From assembly GCA_030040175.1 (NCBI GenBank), contig JASHUF010000350.1, forward strand, positions 1 through 5,418: 5,418 nt of DNA, given 5' to 3'. Numbering within the stretch: the stretch's first letter is position 1; each line of letters starts with the position of its first letter. The stretch is from Acidobacteriaceae bacterium (GTDB lineage Bacteria > Acidobacteriota > Terriglobia > Terriglobales > Acidobacteriaceae). This document shows positions 1-5,053 of this stretch, one piece after another. Both the position numbers and the translations under genes were made by a program. Under the pieces are notes generated by a model. It saw only the letters and a program-made list of their open reading frames with translations. It was not told the origin of the DNA and searched no databases.

Positions 1-545
1 TCGAGCACCGAGGCGCCCTTGAAGTGTCCGCCGTGGCGCGACTCCACCACCACGCCCTTCACCGTGGCGCCCTTGGGAATCACCGCGCTGCCGTCGCTCG
101 CCGTTACCGGCGTGACTACTTCGCCGGTGAAGGCCTCTCCGGCGCGGCTGCTCGCGGTGCTCAGACTGTGGTCAATGCGCACGGCGAGCACCGTGCCCGC
201 CGGCACGCTCACGCTCACCGGTCCCGGCGGCGGCGCGGGTGGCACTGCGGAGACTACGGGCCCGGAGGGCGGAGGCGCGGGTTCACCCGGCTGAGGCTTG
301 CTCGTGGTGGTGGTGACCGCTTCGTTCGTCTGTCCCGGTGCCGGCGGCTGCACCAGCGTGGTGGTGGTGGTGCCGTCCTTGCCCACAGTAACCACCTGCT
401 GCGCCTGGCCGGTGGCCGCAGCCTGCTTCTTCGCCTGGTCGACTGCTTTCTCCTGCTTCGACGCGCATCCGCACAAGAAACCGGCTCCAATCCAGGCCGC
501 AAGCGCAATGCGGCGCGCGCCCGCAGTTCGCATGAAATTCCGCAT
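1..545 (-). CDS. Pro/Thr-rich lipoprotein with C-terminal VirB10/TrbI-like domain, 3' end missing
   Basis: The frame is open to the left edge, giving 181 codons of a longer protein. Residues 1-27 are a lipoprotein signal: basic start (R2, R6, R11, R12), hydrophobic stretch ALAAWIGAGFL, and lipobox L24-C25-G26-C27, so C27 would be the lipidated cysteine. A Cys at -2 is unusual. Residues 28-50 are charged and Ala/Gln-rich. Residues 51-110 are a low-complexity linker with two threonine runs (59-63 and 78-81) and many prolines. From about residue 111 a folded domain begins (VPAGTVLAVRIDHSLST, then AVIPKGATVKGVV). Its pattern resembles the VirB10/TrbI-type beta domain, and I associate this lipoprotein type with Acidobacteriota; the function is unknown. 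The ATG at 545 is chosen because GAGGTG lies 5 bases upstream; the ATG at 533 is an alternative. A cell-envelope role is inferred from the signal only. Confidence 0.8.
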   Translation of the reverse strand, partial: MRNFMRTAGARRIALAAWIGAGFLCGCASKQEKAVDQAKKQAAATGQAQQVVTVGKDGTTTTTLVQPPAPGQTNEAVTTTTSKPQPGEPAPPPSGPVVSAVPPAPPPGPVSVSVPAGTVLAVRIDHSLSTASSRAGEAFTGEVVTPVTASDGSAVIPKGATVKGVVVESRHGGHFKGASVL

Positions 546-550
546 CACAA

Positions 551-556
551 CACCTC
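551..556 (-). promoter_or_regulatory. Ribosome binding site of the lipoprotein gene
   Basis: Read on the minus strand, GAGGTG sits 5 bases before the ATG at 545 (GAGGTG-TTGTG-ATG). It favours this start over the ATG four codons downstream. The start also overlaps a TGA stop (TGATG) of the frame that holds the small signal-peptide-like ORF further upstream. Confidence 0.55.
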
Positions 557-625
557 GTGTGCATGGAAATTCAAGGCAACCAAAGGCCCGGCAATGTCCG
601 GGTTGAAAGAGGGATTCGTGCTCAG

Positions 626-748
626 TTACGATGCGCGCCGCGCGGAAAAGGCTGCCTGCCGCGGCTGCGCGCCGGCGGATACGGCGCAAGCCGCCATCGC
701 CGCCAGCAAACAGAAAAAGAGCCTTCTCAGGGAATGAACCACCGGCAA
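626..748 (-). CDS. Possible small secreted peptide or leader ORF, 40 codons
   Basis: This is a short frame from TTG at 748 (or GTG at 742) to TAA at 626-628. Its 40 residues look like a Sec signal peptide: basic HSLRR, hydrophobic core LFFCLLAAMAACAV, and an SAGA|Q cleavage-type site, then only about 13 residues. After the TAA the same frame stays open for 26 codons and stops at a TGA overlapping the lipoprotein ATG. It could be a true small peptide, a leader, or the remnant of a secreted-protein gene broken by the TAA. Against it: no ribosome binding site, no ATG start, and GC-rich DNA readily yields hydrophobic Ala/Leu frames. The function is unknown. Confidence 0.2.
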   Translation of the reverse strand: MPVVHSLRRLFFCLLAAMAACAVSAGAQPRQAAFSARRAS

Positions 749-775
749 ACGCGGGATGAGTCAACGCCGGATCGC

Positions 776-824
776 TGACCCCTGACCCCTGTAACCTTAA
801 ATCTGAAACCTGAAACCTGAAACC
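776..824. repeat. Degenerate heptamer tandem array, seven units in phase
   Basis: Seven consecutive 7-bp units keep exact register for 49 bp. On the plus strand they are TGACCCC twice, then TGTAACC, then TTAAATC, then TGAAACC three times. The ends are two homogeneous subtypes and the middle units are divergent. The array starts 12 bp beyond the R3H gene stop, so it lies in the 3' flank of that gene. No coding frame is supported across it. Confidence 0.85.
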
Positions 825-836
825 CGGCCCCTGCTC

Positions 837-1388
837 TCACCGCCGTCCAAACCCGCGCGGCTTCATCGGCGGCGTGACCGGCAGATTGGTCTTGCCTTCG
901 GGATAAATGACCAGAAATCGATTTGGTCCCTCGCCCATGCTCGCCGATTCCACGCCCTCGAGATCGCGGCAGGCCAGGTGCACCAGCCGGCGCTCGCGGC
1001 TGTTCATGGGCGGAAAGCTGTAGGGCACGCCGGTCGAGCGTACTTTTTCCGCGGCCGTCTCCGCAGCCAGCTTGAGCTCCTGCGCGCGCAGAGCCTTGAA
1101 GTTTCCGGCGTCGAAGCTCACGGCGCTCGATTCGCGCTGATCGAGCCGCAAAATCTGCGCGGCGACGGTTTCGAGCGCGCGCAGCAGCTCGCCGTTGTGC
1201 TGGATCACCAGCGGCACATCCGGCCCGGCGAGCTCCACGTTGATCTGGCTCGACCCTGCGCCTTCGCAGCCGCTCGCGCCTTCGCCCGCCATGATGCGGT
1301 ACTTGAGGCGCATGCCGCCCAGCTTGTTCAGTGCATTCAGAAATCCGGCAATCTTCTTGGCGCCCGCCTGCAGGTCGTCGATTGGCAT
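837..1388 (-). CDS. KH/R3H domain RNA-binding protein, Jag/KhpB-like
   Basis: The product is a 183-residue cytoplasmic single-stranded nucleic-acid-binding protein. Residues about 27-82 fit a degenerate type II KH fold (INVELAGPDVPLVIQHNGELLRAL in two adjoining parts, 49-72); the usual GxxG loop reads QHNG at 63-66. Residues about 105-163 are a good R3H domain: helix AAETAAEKV, then PPMNSRERRLVH with the R133-x3-H137 signature, then a GEGPNRFLVIYP strand. The tail 164-183 is basic and Pro-rich (MKPRGFGRR). The order KH then R3H matches Jag/KhpB, but the N-terminal Jag domain is absent. The frame extends upstream to an ATG at 1472, but that stretch crosses a 9-bp inverted repeat and looks non-coding, so ATG 1388 is chosen. 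No Shine-Dalgarno precedes it. Relatives bind RNA and affect translation or cell-wall processes; the targets here are unknown. Confidence 0.85.
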   Translation of the reverse strand: MPIDDLQAGAKKIAGFLNALNKLGGMRLKYRIMAGEGASGCEGAGSSQINVELAGPDVPLVIQHNGELLRALETVAAQILRLDQRESSAVSFDAGNFKALRAQELKLAAETAAEKVRSTGVPYSFPPMNSRERRLVHLACRDLEGVESASMGEGPNRFLVIYPEGKTNLPVTPPMKPRGFGRR

Positions 1389-1396
1389 AAGAAACA

Positions 1397-1405
1397 AGTA
1401 TCGCA
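1397..1405 (-). promoter_or_regulatory. Possible extended -10 element of the R3H gene
   Basis: On the minus strand TGC precedes GATACT (1402-1397), matching a TGn extended -10 with 4 of 6 bases of TATAAT. It ends only 8 bases before the ATG at 1388, which would put the transcript start at or next to the start codon. No -35 hexamer is visible, and GC-rich sequence makes chance matches possible. Confidence 0.25.
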
Positions 1406-1407
1406 GA

Positions 1408-1436
1408 GCCGGGCGGGGTGCGCAGGTCCGCCCGGC
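1408..1436. repeat. Perfect 9-bp inverted repeat with 11-base loop
   Basis: GCCGGGCGG (1408-1416) pairs perfectly with CCGCCCGGC (1428-1436). It lies between the TolC-like gene and the R3H start. On the minus strand no immediate U-run follows, so a standard intrinsic terminator is not supported. It may be a leader or 3' hairpin of the flanking genes. Confidence 0.65.
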
Positions 1437-1455
1437 GTGGAAACTTGATTCTCCT

Positions 1456-1493
1456 GGGGCATGTGCGGCCATCCCCGGCGAGCCGGCGCCGGC
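1456..1493. repeat. Two further inverted repeats downstream of the TolC-like gene
   Basis: GGGG-(C)-ATG (1456-1463) pairs with CAT-CCCC (1470-1476) with one bulged base and a 6-base loop. Next to it is a perfect 12-bp palindrome, GCCGGCGCCGGC (1482-1493). Both lie within 50 bp after the TolC-like stop and could shield or end that transcript, though no U-run follows. Confidence 0.45.
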
Positions 1494-1501
1494 ACGGCTG
1501 C

Positions 1502-2986
1502 TTATTGCTCGCCCAGGTAGATCCGGTACTGTTGTTCCAGCACCCCGCAGGAGCGGGCGAGCAGAATCTTGGCCAAGTTGTACTGGTACAGGCTCTCCAC
1601 CAGATTGGTCTGCGCCGCGGCCAGTGCGGCCTGCGCCGTTACCAGGGGAAGGTTATCGTCCACGCCCGCGTTCACGCGGTCGGTCTCATCGCTCAGCGCG
1701 CGCGTGGCCAGGCTGACGTTCGAGCGCGCCACGTCCACAAGCTTCGCATCGGCCGTCACGTCGAGAAGCTCCGAACGCACCTGCTGGTCGATATGCACGC
1801 GCAGGTCGTCCAGTTGCGCACGCACGGCCTGCAACTGCGCCAGCGACGCGTCCTCGTCGCCGCGCAACCGCGCTTCGCGGAAAAGAGGCAGGCTCAGCGT
1901 CCCCGCGGCGGTAAAGTTGCCGTGCGTTCCCGCGCCGTCCACGGTGCTGGTGCCGTAATAGCTGGAAAACTTCAGCGTGGGCAGGCGCTGGCTGCGATAG
2001 GCGTTATGCACCGCCTTGAATTCAACCAGCTGGTTTTGCAAGTTCTGGTAGTCCTGCCGGTCCTTGTAGGCGATCGCCAGCACCTCTTCCGGCGTCTGCA
2101 GCGCCAGCTCGTTGTACGGAGCCGAATCCGTCAGCTCGATCGTCTGCCCGGGGTCGAGCCCGATCTCGCGCTTGAGCAGGATCAGGTCCTTCTGCAGCTG
2201 GTTCTGCGCCGTGATCACTGCCTGCTCCTGCGCCTGCAGCTCGACCTGCGCCCGCAGTTCGTCCAGGTTGGCTTCGGTTCCGGCCAGGTGCGCCAGATGC
2301 GCATGGTCAAACAGCACCTGCGCCTCGGCAACCTGCGCCTGGGCGTTTTCCACCTCGCTGCCGTCGGCTATCGAGCGCAGATATTGCGTAGCCACGTCCT
2401 GCACCACCTGGCCGCGCGCGCTCATCTTGGCAAAGTAAACCGAGCGCTGGGCCGCGCCCGCGGCCTTCCAGCCGGCCACGACGGGTCCGGAAAAAAGCGT
2501 CCAGTCCAGGTGAAACTGCGCGTCCGTCAGGTCATCCCTGGTAATGAGCGTCAACCCCGGCGGAATCTTGCCGCCCGGGAACAGGGACTTAAATTTTCCC
2601 AGGATGCTTGGGTTGAAGCCGAGCGCCACCAGGTCGTGCTGGTAGTAGCCGGTATCGGAGGAGAATGTGACCGTGGGCAGGAACTCCTCGAGCGCCTGGT
2701 TCTTTTCGCCCTTGACCGCGAGTTCGTTCGCTTCAGCTTCTCTCAAGCCCAGGTTGTTCTCGAGGCCGCGGCGTACGGCGCCGTCGAGCGAGAGTTTCAG
2801 CGTCTCACCGGTCACCGGCTGCGCCGTCACGCTGCCCCAGAAGGGATCGGCCGCCGAACTCGGATTCCCGGTCTGCGCCCCGGCGGCTGCTCCGCCCAGC
2901 GCGGCAAACCCAGCCGATGCGACCGACAAAAAAATCAAGAGTCGCGGCCGCCAGAAAGATAAAGGATTCCTGTCCTTCACATGCAT
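1502..2986 (-). CDS. TolC-family outer membrane efflux protein
   Basis: The product has 494 residues, close to the usual 430-500 for the family. These proteins trimerise into an outer membrane barrel with a long periplasmic alpha-helical tunnel and act as the exit duct of tripartite efflux pumps or type I secretion. Residues 1-38 form a signal peptide (WRPRLLIFLSVASAGFAAL, then GAAAGA|Q). Two OEP repeats follow: about 63-275, opening LSLDGAVRRGLENN with strand LDWTLFSG at 160-167, and about 301-480, with strand GTLSLPLF at 362-369. The second ends in the typical helix RVNAGVDDNLPLVTAQ (437-452) and NLAKILLARSCG. The long helices are rich in Gln, Ala and Leu. The ATG at 2986 follows GAGAAG by 3 bases, a short spacing; GTG at 2980 is an alternative with better spacing. 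No adaptor or pump gene lies in the window, so the partner and substrate are unknown. Confidence 0.93.
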   Translation of the reverse strand: MHVKDRNPLSFWRPRLLIFLSVASAGFAALGGAAAGAQTGNPSSAADPFWGSVTAQPVTGETLKLSLDGAVRRGLENNLGLREAEANELAVKGEKNQALEEFLPTVTFSSDTGYYQHDLVALGFNPSILGKFKSLFPGGKIPPGLTLITRDDLTDAQFHLDWTLFSGPVVAGWKAAGAAQRSVYFAKMSARGQVVQDVATQYLRSIADGSEVENAQAQVAEAQVLFDHAHLAHLAGTEANLDELRAQVELQAQEQAVITAQNQLQKDLILLKREIGLDPGQTIELTDSAPYNELALQTPEEVLAIAYKDRQDYQNLQNQLVEFKAVHNAYRSQRLPTLKFSSYYGTSTVDGAGTHGNFTAAGTLSLPLFREARLRGDEDASLAQLQAVRAQLDDLRVHIDQQVRSELLDVTADAKLVDVARSNVSLATRALSDETDRVNAGVDDNLPLVTAQAALAAAQTNLVESLYQYNLAKILLARSCGVLEQQYRIYLGEQ

Positions 2987-3076
2987 TATCTTCTCAGATG
3001 TGTGCGAGAGGTGCCGGGATTCACGAGGGCGATCTTCGTATTCGGATTGCAGGGGCTCGGAGCGGCGCAGCGCTGG

Positions 3077-4024
3077 TTATCCGGCCGGTCCGGGCGCGCC
3101 GGCCGGAACCGATTCCAGACGCACGTGCTCGCGATACAGAATGGCGAAGGCCACCGAGTACGAGGACGAGATGAGCATCGCCAGCAGAAGCATGACGCTC
3201 AGGAAGCAAATGCCCAGGAGCACCGCCCCGGCGATCATCCAGGCGCGCCCGAGCTGAAGGAGGACGAGGGGAATCATTCCCAGGCCGGCCACAATCCCGA
3301 AGGCCAGTTCACAGACCAGCACCGCCGCGTAAGTGATTGCGTAAAGCACCAGGCCGACCAGAAAAATGCGCAGCCTTCCGCCCTGCGAAAGCCGGTTGCT
3401 GCGGCGGACCGCCTGCCACGCCGTCAGGTTCTCGGCCAGGCACGCCGGATAAGCGAGCACCAGCCGGATCATGACCAGAATGGCCCACACCATCGCCGCG
3501 ACATACAGCAGCCCCAGCAGCAGCATGCCAGCAATCGCCAGCGCCGGAGCAATGTGTCCTGCCCCGGTCGCGCCCAGCGAAAGGAGAAGAAAAACAGGCG
3601 CGAGCACAATCACCGGCCCCACGGCGATGAACTGGCGCAGAAGCAACAGCCAGAGATAGCGCCCCGGCTTGCGCCACGCCACGCCGTAGGCCTGCCGGCA
3701 TGTGACCTCTCGATCCGCATCGAGCGCCAGGCCGGCATAGCTCGCTGCCGGCTCGTACAGGGCCATGGTCAGCAGCATGACCGCGACGCCCACCACGCCG
3801 GCCACGCAGTCGCCGGCGATGAGAATGGCGTCCTTGGCGCCGATGGGCGGATGCACCACCTGGACGGTGAAAAAAATCAGGGCAAAGATCAGCCCGTAGA
3901 CCAGCAACAGCAGCGCCGCCGGCAGCGCCCCGATTGCAAGGACCAGCCGGAGATGCGAGCGCATCAGCCGTCCGATGCGCGTGAGCACCTGGCCGAAGGC
4001 TTGCGGATGCAGAGCGGCTTCCAT
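3077..4024 (-). CDS. Integral membrane protein, about six helices, unknown function
   Basis: The 315-residue product is very hydrophobic. Likely membrane segments are at about 27-54, 64-92, 122-150, 160-192, 217-256 and 262-296; some of the longer ones may be re-entrant or paired. Between helices four and five is AYPACLAENLTAWQAVRRSN (191-210) followed by a basic stretch, a pattern common in poorly characterised membrane families of the glycerophosphodiesterase-membrane-domain type, where an amphipathic segment holds an Ala-Arg-Arg-Ser motif. I cannot assign a function. The N-terminus is probably cytoplasmic. The ATG at 4024 is preferred over an upstream ATG at 4102 because GAGGT lies 6 bases before it and the extra 26 residues cross an inverted repeat and a -10-like box. 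The C-terminus (PAGAPGPAG) is encoded by a strong inverted repeat. Confidence 0.8.
   Translation of the reverse strand: MEAALHPQAFGQVLTRIGRLMRSHLRLVLAIGALPAALLLLVYGLIFALIFFTVQVVHPPIGAKDAILIAGDCVAGVVGVAVMLLTMALYEPAASYAGLALDADREVTCRQAYGVAWRKPGRYLWLLLLRQFIAVGPVIVLAPVFLLLSLGATGAGHIAPALAIAGMLLLGLLYVAAMVWAILVMIRLVLAYPACLAENLTAWQAVRRSNRLSQGGRLRIFLVGLVLYAITYAAVLVCELAFGIVAGLGMIPLVLLQLGRAWMIAGAVLLGICFLSVMLLLAMLISSSYSVAFAILYREHVRLESVPAGAPGPAG
3081..3106. repeat. 8-bp inverted repeat at the 3' end of the membrane-protein gene
   Basis: CCGGCCGG occurs at 3081-3088 and again at 3099-3106, separated by 10 bases. Because the octamer is itself a palindrome, the two copies are both direct and inverted repeats and can form a very stable GC hairpin. 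It ends one base before the stop codon. No U-run follows on the minus strand. Confidence 0.6.
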
Positions 4025-4030
4025 CGGATT

Positions 4031-4035
4031 ACCTC
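4031..4035 (-). promoter_or_regulatory. Ribosome binding site of the membrane-protein gene
   Basis: GAGGT on the minus strand lies 6 bases before the ATG at 4024, a near-ideal spacing. It decides the start, since no comparable site precedes the upstream in-frame ATG at 4102. Confidence 0.65.
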
Positions 4036-4046
4036 GGGGTGCGATG

Positions 4047-4064
4047 CGCCGGGCGCAGCCGGCG
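4047..4064. repeat. 6-bp inverted repeat in the leader of the membrane-protein gene
   Basis: CGCCGG (4047-4052) pairs with CCGGCG (4059-4064) across a 6-base loop. It lies about 12 bases upstream of the ribosome binding site. If transcription starts after the -10-like box at 4085-4090, this hairpin would be in the 5' leader. Confidence 0.45.
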
Positions 4065-4084
4065 TGGAAGAAGAGTTGCGCACC

Positions 4085-4090
4085 ATTGTA
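4085..4090 (-). promoter_or_regulatory. Possible -10 box of the membrane-protein gene
   Basis: TACAAT on the minus strand matches 5 of 6 bases of the sigma-70 -10 consensus and stands out in GC-rich surroundings. It predicts a leader of about 54 bases. No TTGACA-like -35 hexamer is visible at 16-18 bp, so this is a weak call. Confidence 0.3.
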
Positions 4091-4180
4091 TCCCGCGGAC
4101 AACCGGGTTTACGCCGGAACAAGAAGCCGCGCCGCAGCTCAGAGGAAAGCTGTTTTGAAAGGGCGGATTCCTGCATGAGG

Positions 4181-4936
4181 TCAGCCCATGAACATGCCGC
4201 CGTTCACGTCCAGCACGTGCCCGGTGATGTAAGCGGCCGCGTCGGAAGCCAGAAACGCAACCGCCTGCGCCACGTCGCGGTCCGTGCCCGCGCGCCCCAG
4301 GGGAATCCCGGCCAGCATCGCCTGGCGCTGCTCCTCGTTCAGCACTGCGGTCATGGGCGTTTCAATGTAGCCCGGCGCCACGGCGTTCACCGTGATCCCG
4401 CGCGACGCCACCTCGCGCGCCATCGCCCGCATCATGCCGATCAGACCCGCCTTCGAGGCGGCGTAATTCACCTGGCCCGCCTGGCCCGTCCGTCCCACCA
4501 CGCTCGAAATGTGAATGATCCGCCCCCAGCGGTTCTTGAGCATCGGGCTCAGAAGGGCCTGCGTCAGGAGAAACGCCCCGGTCAGATTCGTGGTCAGAAT
4601 GTCATCCCAGTCGGCGCGCTTCATGCGCAGCATCAGCCCGTCCCGGGTGATGCCGGCGTTGTTCACCAGGATCTCCACTTTGCCGAAGCGTTCGAGCACG
4701 GCCTTGGCCGCGGCTTTGATCGAGTCTTCGCTGGCCGCATCGAGCGCAAACGCCGCCGCTTTGCCGCCGGCCGCTTCAATTTCGCTCACCGCCTGGGCCA
4801 GTTTAGCCTGGTTGCGCGCCGCCAGCGCCACGGTGGCTCCCGCACGGGCGAGTTCGAGGGCGCAGGCCCGGCCGATGCCCTGCGAAGCCCCCGTAACCAG
4901 GGCGATGCGTCCGTCTAACTGCCCATTTTCGTTCAT
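4181..4936 (-). CDS. fabG: 3-oxoacyl-[acyl-carrier-protein] reductase, FabG-type SDR
   Basis: The 251-residue product is the usual length for FabG. It would reduce 3-oxoacyl-ACP to 3-hydroxyacyl-ACP with NAD(P)H in each round of cytoplasmic type II fatty acid synthesis. Seen in the sequence: the cofactor motif TGASQGIG (15-22), ARN with R41 after the second strand (often linked to NADPH use), NNAG (92-95), N117, catalytic S145 in ISSVVG, and Y158 and K162 in NYAASK. These are followed by APGYIETPMT (187-196) and the C-terminal YITGHVLDVNGG. All key residues are present. The ATG at 4936 follows GAGG by 3 bases. No fabD, acpP or fabF flanks it, so it may be a second copy or an SDR acting on another hydroxyacyl substrate such as a PhaB-like acetoacetyl-CoA; FabG is the best call from sequence alone. 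Confidence 0.9.
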   Translation of the reverse strand: MNENGQLDGRIALVTGASQGIGRACALELARAGATVALAARNQAKLAQAVSEIEAAGGKAAAFALDAASEDSIKAAAKAVLERFGKVEILVNNAGITRDGLMLRMKRADWDDILTTNLTGAFLLTQALLSPMLKNRWGRIIHISSVVGRTGQAGQVNYAASKAGLIGMMRAMAREVASRGITVNAVAPGYIETPMTAVLNEEQRQAMLAGIPLGRAGTDRDVAQAVAFLASDAAAYITGHVLDVNGGMFMG

Positions 4937-4969
4937 CTTCCTCTACACACAGACATGCCTTCATCCATG

Positions 4970-4975
4970 ATTATA
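4970..4975 (-). promoter_or_regulatory. Probable -10 box of fabG
   Basis: TATAAT on the minus strand is a perfect -10 consensus and predicts a leader of about 27 bases before the ATG at 4936. The best -35 candidate is TTCCCA (5000-4995) at a long 19-bp spacing. A CACGTG palindrome (4987-4992) lies in the spacer and could bind a regulator, which is only inference. Confidence 0.45.
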
Positions 4976-5008
4976 GGGTGACGCAACACGTGCATGGGAA
5001 GAGAAGAC

Positions 5009-5035
5009 AAGTGCGCGCGGGGACCGTCCGCACTC
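5009..5035 (-). terminator. Possible weak terminator after the DUF2071 gene
   Basis: On the minus strand GAGTGCG (5035-5029) can pair with CGCACTT (5015-5009), giving six Watson-Crick pairs and one G-U pair around a 13-base loop. A pyrimidine-rich stretch with several T follows (TTGTCTTCTCTTCCC). There is no pure T-run, so termination is uncertain. It sits between the DUF2071 stop (5054) and the fabG -10 box. Confidence 0.25.
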
Positions 5036-5053
5036 CTGAGCCCGGCCGCGCGA

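Larger units (their letters stand above)
546..836. other. Largest intergenic gap, between R3H gene and lipoprotein gene
   Basis: This 291-bp gap separates the R3H gene stop (837) from the lipoprotein start (545). It holds the heptamer array at 776-824, a doubtful small ORF at 626-748 and the lipoprotein ribosome binding site. I see no convincing sigma-70 promoter. A TTGACT hexamer (759-764, minus strand) has no acceptable -10 box at 16-19 bp. I see no tRNA and no strong terminator hairpin with a T-run. Confidence 0.6.

Noticed and set aside
24..737. Plus-strand open frame (237 codons) over the lipoprotein
   Set aside because: It is antisense to the lipoprotein signal and linker; the product is an Arg/His-rich string with no recognisable fold and no ribosome binding site.
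736..764. Sigma-70 promoter for the lipoprotein gene starting from TTGACT (759-764, minus strand)
   Set aside because: The -35-like hexamer is good, but at 17 bp the -10 position reads TGGTTC, and no better hexamer lies at 16-19 bp.
776..824. CRISPR array
   Set aside because: The repeat unit is only 7 bp with no spacers between units, so it is a simple tandem repeat.
1389..1472. 28-residue N-terminal extension of the R3H protein
   Set aside because: It is in frame but crosses two inverted repeats and a -10-like box, has no ribosome binding site, and adds no recognisable domain.
1418..2962. Long plus-strand open frame (514 codons)
   Set aside because: It is antisense to the TolC-like gene, whose signal peptide and OEP repeats are clear. 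The plus-strand translation shows only Arg/Gln/Leu-rich composition.
4025..4102. 26-residue N-terminal extension of the membrane protein
   Set aside because: A good GAGGT site precedes the downstream ATG at 4024, and the extension contains a -10-like box and a hairpin rather than conserved protein sequence.
2981..4918. Very long plus-strand open frame (645 codons)
   Set aside because: It runs antisense across the membrane-protein gene, an intergenic gap and nearly all of fabG. Its translation is rich in Arg, His and Gln with no domain pattern, as expected for the complement of GC-rich genes.
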